Notes under the pieces: generated by a model | The model's input: the letters and a program-made list of their open reading frames with translations, nothing else | Database searches by the model: none | Told to the model about the DNA's origin: nothing | In this document: positions 1 through 5,283 of the stretch, piece by piece | How positions within the stretch are numbered: the first letter of the stretch is position 1 | How the letters are laid out: the number at the start of each line of letters is the position of its first letter | Program-made: the position numbers and the translations under genes | Origin: an uncultured Erysipelotrichaceae bacterium | GTDB taxonomy: Bacteria; Bacillota_I; Bacilli_A; Erysipelotrichales; Erysipelotrichaceae | Direction: 5' to 3' | Length of the DNA stretch: 6,706 bases | Assembly: GCA_937874965.1 (NCBI GenBank) | Contig: CALNCD010000091.1 | Span: 1-6,706, forward strand

Positions 1-10
1 CGTGACGCAT
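1..10 (-). CDS. Start of an unidentified gene, cut by the window edge
   Basis: Only the first three codons are visible (Met-Arg-His), so no function can be given. The ATG occupies 10-8 and shares one base with the TAA stop (12-10) of the HAD hydrolase gene, forming TAATG. A full-strength ribosome binding site, AAGGAGG at 26-20, sits 9 nt upstream of this ATG and has no other obvious purpose there. The overlap implies that the two genes are cotranscribed and probably translationally coupled. The start is inferred from this arrangement; the reading frame cannot be followed beyond the edge. Confidence 0.6.
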
Positions 11-678
11 TAAAGCAATCCTCCTTGTTCTAATTTTATCAGTTCTTCAATTGATGTTATCTCTGTAACATGATGACGGCCGACATGATGATGTCCATTC
101 AGCCAAACAGGTCGGATACCCGCATTCAAGGCTCCCTGAATATCCGCATCCTGATTGTCCCCGACATAGATCATTTCTGCAGGAGAAACATCAAACAGCC
201 GAAGCATCTCCTCAAAAATAGAACGATCCGGTTTATGAGTTCCCCATTCACCTGAAACCAAGATGTGCCCGAAAATGCTGAGATCCGGAAACTTGGAGAG
301 CTTGCCTCGCTGAGGAGCACTAGGTCCATTTGTGATAATGCCCAACTGATATTTTGACTTAAGATAATGCAGCGTCGCCAAAGTTCCTGGGTAGAGATGA
401 ACCTGCTGGAGCGAATAGCTCAACCAAAACTGAAACCATTCTTCATCGGTTCGCTGATTGGCAAAATCAAAACGAGACATGTACCATTCATTATTCACCC
501 GATGACTGATCAGTCCAAACTGGTCATGCGCAAGCAGTTCATTGACATACGTCACATATTCTTCTTCACTCAATAGGTTCTTGCTGTCATGACGTATAAT
601 CGCATCATAGGCCCGATACGCGGAATACTGCCGATCAATCAATGTATTATCCAAATCAAAACACAACACTTTAATCAT
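10..678 (-). CDS. HAD-superfamily hydrolase, subfamily IA (phosphatase-like)
   Basis: A 222-residue protein of the haloacid dehalogenase superfamily, probably a soluble cytoplasmic Mg-dependent phosphatase; the substrate cannot be told from sequence. All four HAD motifs are present: motif I with nucleophile D8 and acid/base D10 (FDLDNTLID), motif II T116 in ITNG, motif III K149 in HKPD, and motif IV D174 and D179 in YVGDNQDADI. Residues from about 15 to 95 form the helical cap expected of subfamily IA. Close relatives are annotated as phosphoglycolate phosphatase-like or nucleotidase-like enzymes, but these names often do not predict the substrate. A His-rich patch (HHHVGRHH, residues 196-203) near the C-terminus is unusual. 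The ATG at 678 is preceded by GAGG at a 6-nt spacing and by its own extended -10 promoter, so it appears to be transcribed separately from tuf. Its stop overlaps the next gene. Confidence 0.88.
   Translation of the reverse strand: MIKVLCFDLDNTLIDRQYSAYRAYDAIIRHDSKNLLSEEEYVTYVNELLAHDQFGLISHRVNNEWYMSRFDFANQRTDEEWFQFWLSYSLQQVHLYPGTLATLHYLKSKYQLGIITNGPSAPQRGKLSKFPDLSIFGHILVSGEWGTHKPDRSIFEEMLRLFDVSPAEMIYVGDNQDADIQGALNAGIRPVWLNGHHHVGRHHVTEITSIEELIKLEQGGLL
20..26 (-). promoter_or_regulatory. Ribosome binding site inside the HAD gene for the next gene
   Basis: AAGGAGG matches the anti-Shine-Dalgarno sequence over seven bases and lies 9 nt before the ATG at 10-8. It is read through as the Gln-Gly-Gly codons at the C-terminus of the HAD hydrolase. 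The C-terminal sequence of that protein may therefore be shaped partly by the need for this site. Confidence 0.7.
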
Positions 679-684
679 AAAATA

Positions 685-704
685 CCTCGGCTACAATTAT
701 AGCA
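685..704 (-). promoter_or_regulatory. Extended -10 promoter and adjacent RBS of the HAD gene
   Basis: TGCTATAAT at 704-696 is a perfect -10 hexamer with the TGn extension. No good -35 is visible at the usual distance, where the tuf terminator stem lies; extended -10 promoters can work without one. A start point about seven bases downstream would fall near 690-687, at or just before the GAGG ribosome binding site (688-685). The mRNA leader would then be only about 10-12 nt. The promoter is inferred from sequence alone. Confidence 0.6.
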
Positions 705-710
705 TAAATA

Positions 711-732
711 AAAGACCGGTTACCCGGCCTTT
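711..732 (-). terminator. Intrinsic terminator of tuf and the str operon
   Basis: On the minus strand a 9-bp stem, AAAGGCCGG pairing with CCGGTCTTT (one G-U pair), closes a GTAA loop of the stable GNRA type. It is followed by a T-rich stretch, TATTTAT. It starts 13 nt after the tuf stop. The stem could extend by about three weaker pairs. The tract on the plus-strand side (CATATTTTTT) is also T-rich, so the element could in principle work in both directions. The next promoter begins immediately after the tract. Confidence 0.85.
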
Positions 733-745
733 CATATTTTTTGAA

Positions 746-1930
746 TTACTTGATGATTGCTGTGACGTTTCCAGCACCGATTGTACGGCCACCTTCACGA
801 ATAGAGAATGTTGTTCCCTGTTCAACAGCGATAGGAGCAATCAATTCAACTTCCATTTCAACGTTGTCACCTGGCATAACCATTTCAGTACCTTCTGGCA
901 AACGGATAACTCCGGTTACGTCAGTTGTACGGAAATAGAACTGAGGACGATAGTTGGAAACGAAAGGAGTATGACGTCCGCCTTCTTCCTTGGTCAAGAC
1001 ATAGACTTGAGCCTTGAACAATGTGTGAGGATGAACAGTTCCAGGCTTCGAAAGAACCTGTCCGCGTTCAACTTCTTCACGGTTTACACCACGAAGCAAT
1101 GCACCGATGTTGTCTCCAGCTTGAGCATCGTCCAACAACTTGTGGAACATTTCAATACCTGTAACTACAGTCTTCTTCGTAGGCTTGATACCAACGATTT
1201 CAACTTCTTCGGAAAGTTTCAGAACGCCACGTTCAACACGTCCTGTTGCAACAGTTCCACGACCGGAAATTGTGAAGACATCTTCTACTGACATCAAGAA
1301 AGGCTTGTCAGTTTCGCGCTTTGGTTCAGGAATCCAAGCATCAACAGCATCCATCAATTCACCGATCTTCTCAAGCCATGCTGCATCGCCTTCAAGAGCC
1401 TTCAATGCAGAACCACGGATAACTGGTGTATTGTCACCATCGTAGTTGTATTCATTCAACAATTCACGAACTTCCATTTCAACAAGATCGATCAATTCTT
1501 CATCGTCAACCATGTCGCACTTGTTCAAGAAAACAACAATGTTAGGAACGTTCAGCTGATGAGCCAACAAGATGTGCTCACGCGTCTGAGGCATTGGTCC
1601 GTCAGTTGCAGCAACAACCAAGATAGCACCATCCATCTGAGCCGCGCCAGTGATCATGTTCTTGACATAGTCAGCATGTCCTGGGCAGTCGATATGAGCA
1701 TAGTGACGGGTGTCAGTCTGATACTCAACGTGTGCAGTATTGATTGTGATACCACGTGCCTTTTCTTCAGGCGCGCCATCGATCTGATCATACGCTTGCT
1801 TTTCAGCATAACCCTTACCAGCAAGGTAAGTTGTAATTGCAGCTGTTAATGTTGTTTTACCATGGTCAACGTGACCGATTGTTCCAATATTAACATGTGG
1901 TTTGGATCTATCAAATTTTACTTTTGCCAT
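746..1930 (-). CDS. tuf: Translation elongation factor Tu (EF-Tu)
   Basis: A 394-residue GTPase that carries aminoacyl-tRNA to the ribosomal A site; full length for the family. The G domain has the P-loop GHVDHGKT (19-26), switch I RGITI (59-63), DCPGH (81-85, with the catalytic H85), NKCD (136-139) and SAL (174-176). Beta-barrel domains 2 and 3 follow from about residue 210, ending in the conserved IREGGRTIGAGNV segment. It is the last gene of the str operon, 61 nt after fusA, a gap that contains a candidate promoter of its own. AGGAGG at 1946-1941 lies 10 nt before the ATG. Extra transcription of tuf is expected because cells need several EF-Tu molecules per ribosome. I see no truncation or altered catalytic residue. 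Whether a second tuf copy exists elsewhere cannot be judged. Confidence 0.98.
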   Translation of the reverse strand: MAKVKFDRSKPHVNIGTIGHVDHGKTTLTAAITTYLAGKGYAEKQAYDQIDGAPEEKARGITINTAHVEYQTDTRHYAHIDCPGHADYVKNMITGAAQMDGAILVVAATDGPMPQTREHILLAHQLNVPNIVVFLNKCDMVDDEELIDLVEMEVRELLNEYNYDGDNTPVIRGSALKALEGDAAWLEKIGELMDAVDAWIPEPKRETDKPFLMSVEDVFTISGRGTVATGRVERGVLKLSEEVEIVGIKPTKKTVVTGIEMFHKLLDDAQAGDNIGALLRGVNREEVERGQVLSKPGTVHPHTLFKAQVYVLTKEEGGRHTPFVSNYRPQFYFRTTDVTGVIRLPEGTEMVMPGDNVEMEVELIAPIAVEQGTTFSIREGGRTIGAGNVTAIIK

Positions 1931-1960
1931 TTCGCAAAATCCTCCTATTTTATCTTCTTC

Positions 1961-1989
1961 ATTTTAATGTAAATTGATAATAAAATCAA
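1961..1989 (-). promoter_or_regulatory. Candidate internal promoter for tuf
   Basis: In the fusA-tuf gap, TTGATT (1989-1984), a 17-bp spacer and TAAAAT (1966-1961) match the sigma-A consensus at 4/6 and 5/6 positions. A start near 1954 would give a leader of about 23 nt with AGGAGG in it. A tuf-specific promoter at this location is known from Bacillus-type str operons, which supports the call. A weak AT-only-like inverted repeat, ATTGAT (1990-1985) with ATCAAT (1978-1973), overlaps the -35 region; I see no T-run after it, so I do not call it a terminator. Confidence 0.6.
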
Positions 1990-1991
1990 TA

Positions 1992-4064
1992 TTAATCCCG
2001 AGCGTTTTTCTTAGCAACTTTTTCCGCAATGCTCTTCGGCACTTCTGAGTAATGATCGAACTGCATGGAATAGTTTCCGCGCCCTTGAGTAAACGATCTC
2101 AAGTCAGTAGCGTAGCCGAACATTTCCGAAAGCGGAACGAATGAACGGACAACCACCAAGGTTCCTCTCTCTTCCTGATCACGGATCTGACCGCGACGAG
2201 ACGAGACATCACCCATAACACTGCCAAGATACTCATTCGGTGCTGTCACTTCGACTTCAACAATCGGTTCAAGCAGTACTGGATCGCACTTCTTACCCGC
2301 TTCACGAAGCGCTAGGCTTGCCGCAACCTTATAGGCCATTTCTGAGGAATCGACATCATGGTATGATCCATCAAACAAAGTCGCTTTCAAATCAATTACC
2401 GGATAGCCATAAACCAAGCCGTTATTCAATGCAGCTTTCAGACCGTCATGAGTAGGCTTGATGTACTCGCGAGGAACAGTTCCTCCGACAACACCGTCAA
2501 CCCATTCAAAGCCTTTGCCTTCATTCGGTTCAAAACGAATCCAGACATGTCCATACTGACCACGTCCACCGGACTGACGAACAAATTTACCTTCACACTC
2601 AGCTGACTTACGGATTGTTTCACGATAAGCAACCTGAGGTGCACCGACATTCGCTTCAACCTTGAATTCGCGGCGGATACGGTCAACGATAATATCCAGA
2701 TGCAGTTCACCCATACCAGCGATAATCGTCTGGCCGGTTTCTTCATCAGTGTACGCCTTGAATGTAGGATCTTCTTCAGCCATCTTGGCCAAAGCCATAC
2801 TGAGCTTATCCTGGTCATTCTTTGATTTCGGTTCAATGGCGACGTTAATAACAGGTTCAGGGAAATTCATGGATTCCAGGATAATCGGATTCTTTTCATC
2901 ACAGAGCGTATCTCCGGTCGTTGTGTCCTTCAGACCAACGGCTGCTGCGATATCACCGCAATAAACTTCATCAATTTCCTGACGGCTGTTTGCATGCATC
3001 TGCATGATACGGCCGAAACGCTCACGAACATCTTTAGTAGCATTCAGTGTATATGATCCAGACTTTGCGGTCCCGGAGTACACACGGAAATAGGTTAAAC
3101 GGCCAACAAACGGATCCGTCATAATTTTGAATGCAAGCGCACTGAACGGCTGATCATCACCCGGAATACGGTCTTCTTCAGTCCCATCTTCAAGGTGACC
3201 CTTGATTGCCGGAACATCCAATGGAGAAGGAAGGTAATCAACAACGGCATCCAGCATAGCGATAACACCCTTATTCTTATAAGCAGCACCGCAAAGAACC
3301 GGGAAGAATTCACCCGTACAAACTGCTTTACGGATAGCCTCTTTCAACTCTTCAACAGTGACTTCCTCACCTTCAAGAACCTTCATCATGAACTCTTCAT
3401 CATAATCAGAAACCGCTTCAATCAATTGATGACGATAGAGCCGTGCTTTTTCCAGCCCAGATGCATCAATTTCTCTGACTTCATCTTCTTTATGTGTTAA
3501 ATCCGTAAATACATGCTGTTTCATTTCAACAAGATCGATCAATCCTGTGAAATCCGCTTCAGCACCGATCGGCAACTGAATCGGAGTACTCTTAGCGCCT
3601 AAACGCTTAACGATGGATTCAGCAGACATGTAGAAATCTGCACCTGTCGCATCCATTTTATTGACGAATACAATACGAGGGACATTGTACTTCGTAGCCT
3701 GATGCCAAACTGTTTCAGTCTGAGGTTCAACACCGCTCTTTGCATCAAGAACCGTAACAGCACCATCTAGAACACGTAGAGAACGTTCAACTTCAACAGT
3801 GAAGTCAACATGCCCTGGGGTGTCAATAATGTTAATCCGGTGATTTTTCCATTGAGCAGTTGTTGCTGCGGACGTGATGGTAATACCACGTTCCTGTTCC
3901 TGAGGCATCCAGTCCATCTGGGAAGCCCCATCATGCGTTTCTCCGATTTTATGAGTACGCCCTGTATAAAACAGAATACGCTCAGTTGTTGTTGTTTTAC
4001 CAGCATCAATATGGGCCATGATTCCGATATTACGAGTATCCTTTAATGAAAACTCACGTGCCAT
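1992..4064 (-). CDS. fusA: Translation elongation factor G (EF-G)
   Basis: A 690-residue ribosomal translocase GTPase, normal length. The G domain shows the P-loop AHIDAGKTTT (17-26), RGITI (59-63), DTPGH (81-85) and NKMD (135-138). Domain II begins near residue 290, domain III includes the IIAGMGELHLDII segment (447-459), domain IV includes SGGRGQYGHV (498-507) and the tip HDVDSSE with H569, and domain V includes the SSRRGQI region (621-627). These features fit the canonical translocating EF-G rather than a recycling-only paralogue or a TetM-type protection protein; the genomic position in the str operon agrees. The ATG is preceded by AAGGAG (4080-4075) at a 10-nt spacing, and the gap after rpsG is only 24 nt, so cotranscription is almost certain. 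It moves tRNA and mRNA after peptide-bond formation and also works with RRF in recycling. Confidence 0.98.
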   Translation of the reverse strand: MAREFSLKDTRNIGIMAHIDAGKTTTTERILFYTGRTHKIGETHDGASQMDWMPQEQERGITITSAATTAQWKNHRINIIDTPGHVDFTVEVERSLRVLDGAVTVLDAKSGVEPQTETVWHQATKYNVPRIVFVNKMDATGADFYMSAESIVKRLGAKSTPIQLPIGAEADFTGLIDLVEMKQHVFTDLTHKEDEVREIDASGLEKARLYRHQLIEAVSDYDEEFMMKVLEGEEVTVEELKEAIRKAVCTGEFFPVLCGAAYKNKGVIAMLDAVVDYLPSPLDVPAIKGHLEDGTEEDRIPGDDQPFSALAFKIMTDPFVGRLTYFRVYSGTAKSGSYTLNATKDVRERFGRIMQMHANSRQEIDEVYCGDIAAAVGLKDTTTGDTLCDEKNPIILESMNFPEPVINVAIEPKSKNDQDKLSMALAKMAEEDPTFKAYTDEETGQTIIAGMGELHLDIIVDRIRREFKVEANVGAPQVAYRETIRKSAECEGKFVRQSGGRGQYGHVWIRFEPNEGKGFEWVDGVVGGTVPREYIKPTHDGLKAALNNGLVYGYPVIDLKATLFDGSYHDVDSSEMAYKVAASLALREAGKKCDPVLLEPIVEVEVTAPNEYLGSVMGDVSSRRGQIRDQEERGTLVVVRSFVPLSEMFGYATDLRSFTQGRGNYSMQFDHYSEVPKSIAEKVAKKNARD

Positions 4065-4088
4065 AGTTTAATTTCTCCTTCCGTGATT

Positions 4089-4559
4089 CTACCAACGATA
4101 ATGAGCAAACGCCTTATTCGCATCAGCCATCTTGTGGATATCTTCACGCTTCTTAACACTCGCTCCCGATCCATTTGCAGCATCAATGATTTCATTTGCG
4201 AGGCGGGATTCCATGGTCTTCTCATGACGTAAACGAGAATAGTTTACAATCCAACGAAGCCCTAAAGTCAAACGACGCTCCTGAGAAACTTCAACGGGTA
4301 CCTGGTAATTGGATCCTCCAACACGACGAGCCTTCAGTTCCAGCATTGGCATTACATTGTCCAAGGCCTGTTCGAAGACTTCCATCGGCTGACGGCTGGT
4401 CTTTTCTTCAACAATCTCAAATGCATTATACAGAATTGATTGCGCAACACCGCGCTTTCCATCAATCATGATCTTATTGATTAATTTAGTAACGAGCTTT
4501 GAGTTATAGATTGGGTCGGCCAATACATCACGTTTGGCGACATGTCCTTTTCTTGGCAT
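4089..4559 (-). CDS. rpsG: 30S ribosomal protein S7
   Basis: A 156-residue primary binding protein of the 30S subunit that nucleates assembly of the head through the 3' major domain of 16S rRNA. Recognisable segments are the basic N-terminus MPRKGHVAKRD, the VGGSNYQVPVEV block (80-91, beta hairpin) and the C-terminal KREDIHKMADANKAFAHYRW (137-156), as is usual in Firmicutes S7. AAAGGAG at 4575-4569 lies 9 nt upstream of the ATG. It is the second gene of the str operon, with 24-nt gaps on either side. The rpsL-rpsG gap is much too short for the S7 feedback site known from the E. coli str operon, so any autoregulation here must use a different site. Confidence 0.98.
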   Translation of the reverse strand: MPRKGHVAKRDVLADPIYNSKLVTKLINKIMIDGKRGVAQSILYNAFEIVEEKTSRQPMEVFEQALDNVMPMLELKARRVGGSNYQVPVEVSQERRLTLGLRWIVNYSRLRHEKTMESRLANEIIDAANGSGASVKKREDIHKMADANKAFAHYRW

Positions 4560-4583
4560 TTCAATAATCTCCTTTCAATTGAT

Positions 4584-5003
4584 TTACTTCGCAGCTTTTG
4601 GTTTCTTCGTTCCATAGAGGGAACGGCCTTGCATACGTCCATTGACACCAGCACAGTCCATTGTTCCACGAATGATGTGGTAACGAACCCCTGGTAAATC
4701 CTTAACACGTCCTCCACGAATCAAGACAACACTGTGTTCCTGAAGGTTATGACCGATACCTGGAATATACGCAGTAACTTCCATCCCGTTGCTTAAACGG
4801 ACACGGGCATACTTACGCAAAGCAGAGTTCGGCTTCTTAGGTGTCATGGTTCCAACACGAGTACAAACCCCTCTCTTCTGTGGGCTAGAAATATCGGTTG
4901 CACGACGCTTCAATGTGTTTAACCCCTTGTTCAAGGCAGGAGACTTGGACTTTGTCACCTTGTTTGAACGACCTTGTTGGACTAATTGGTTAATTGTTGG
5001 CAT
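4584..5003 (-). CDS. rpsL: 30S ribosomal protein S12
   Basis: A 139-residue protein of the 30S decoding centre and the first gene of the str operon. Compared with E. coli S12 it has about 13 extra residues between roughly 25 and 40 (region NKGLNTLKRRATDISS), typical of Firmicutes. The decoding loops are intact: TPKKPNSALRK (54-64) and GRVKDLPGVRYH (98-109). The lysines equivalent to E. coli K42 and K87, where streptomycin-resistance changes occur, are K56 and K101 and are unchanged, so the gene looks streptomycin-sensitive. D102 corresponds to the aspartate that RimO methylthiolates in some bacteria. AAAGGAG at 5016-5010 lies 6 nt before the ATG. Upstream are a leader of about 97 nt with two possible hairpins and a strong promoter. 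Confidence 0.98.
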   Translation of the reverse strand: MPTINQLVQQGRSNKVTKSKSPALNKGLNTLKRRATDISSPQKRGVCTRVGTMTPKKPNSALRKYARVRLSNGMEVTAYIPGIGHNLQEHSVVLIRGGRVKDLPGVRYHIIRGTMDCAGVNGRMQGRSLYGTKKPKAAK

Positions 5004-5101
5004 TCTATTCTCCTTTCAGTTCTATGCACACAGTTCCAAGTGTGCCATAACGTTGCGTAGAATAAGTCCCCCATACAGGGAACAGGCATCTATTCACAAG
5101 C
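5004..5101 (-). promoter_or_regulatory. Structured 5' leader of the rpsL mRNA
   Basis: About 97 nt separate the predicted start point from the rpsL ATG, which is long enough for a regulatory leader. Two hairpins can be drawn. The first pairs GTTCCC (5083-5078) with GGGGAC (5071-5066) around a 6-nt loop. The second pairs TTAT-G-GCACAC (5050-5040, G bulged) with GTGTGCATAG (5031-5022) around the loop TTGGAACT. The second ends just before the ribosome binding site. GGAAC in its loop (5037-5033) is fully complementary to GTTCC in the first hairpin (5083-5079), so a long-range contact or an alternative fold is possible. Neither hairpin has a following T-run, so control of translation is more likely than termination. 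A role as a ribosomal-protein autoregulatory leader is inference. Confidence 0.4.
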
Positions 5102-5107
5102 TTCTAT

Positions 5108-5135
5108 ATTTTACCACGTTAAAACGTCATGTCAA
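5108..5135 (-). promoter_or_regulatory. Main promoter of the str operon
   Basis: A perfect -35 TTGACA (5135-5130), a 16-bp spacer and TAAAAT (5113-5108) with a TGG extension upstream make this the best sigma-A promoter in the window. Transcription should begin near 5101. The spacer holds an inverted repeat, ACGTT-TT-AACGT (5127-5116), which could be an operator or a chance repeat. Confidence 0.8.
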
Positions 5136-5283
5136 TTGTTTTTATTAAAGTCGTCCAAATACAGACTATCCCGAAAAAACAACTCAACAGAACCCCGGAG
5201 CAGAAAGCTGTTTACCCGGAATCAATTCCGAACCAAGCCTTGTGTTCTCCAAAGCACACATCCGACGATGCTGATCAGCAATA
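5136..5283. other. Noncoding region between the repeat-protein gene and the str promoter
   Basis: I see no credible gene here. On the minus strand it contains a perfect 12-bp palindrome TGCTGATCAGCA (5280-5269) three bases after the upstream stop, a possible hairpin GCTTTG/CAAGGC, a short hairpin CGGAA-TTGA-TTCCG (5230-5217) and the T-run described as a possible terminator. It is probably the 3' untranslated end of the upstream mRNA followed by promoter-proximal DNA. Confidence 0.5.
5174..5213 (-). terminator. Possible weak terminator of the repeat-protein gene
   Basis: The minus strand has a run of six T (5179-5174). AAACAGCTT (5213-5205) can pair with GAGTTGTTT (5185-5177) through nine pairs, two of them G-U, but the loop is long (19 nt) and the stem uses three of the T residues. 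An alternative stem is AACAG (5212-5208) with CTGTT (5190-5186). It is the only terminator-like candidate between the repeat-protein stop and the rpsL promoter, and it is poor. Confidence 0.35.

Noticed and set aside
803..805. Ser at EF-Tu residue 376, the position (A375 in E. coli mature numbering) where changes give kirromycin resistance
   Set aside because: As far as I recall, serine at this position is normal in Bacillus-type EF-Tu, so it is a lineage trait rather than a sign of resistance.
971..1291. Open frame of 106 codons on the plus strand opposite tuf
   Set aside because: It is antisense to a highly conserved, codon-biased gene, and I saw no family resemblance in the product; antisense frames are expected there.
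1973..1990. AT-rich inverted repeat after fusA as a possible transcription terminator
   Set aside because: The stem is only six pairs, mostly A-T, with no following T-run, and it overlaps a good -35 hexamer; at most it is a weak attenuating or regulatory element.
2438..2836. Open frame of 132 codons on the minus strand within fusA in a different frame
   Set aside because: It lies wholly inside the conserved EF-G coding sequence, and its product, rich in Arg, Leu and Ser, resembles no protein I know.
4982..5089. A 35-codon upstream reading frame in the rpsL leader (starting Met-Pro-Val-Pro-Cys) that overlaps the rpsL start in another frame
   Set aside because: No Shine-Dalgarno precedes its ATG, and its composition shows no sign of being coding; strong translation through it would obstruct rpsL initiation.
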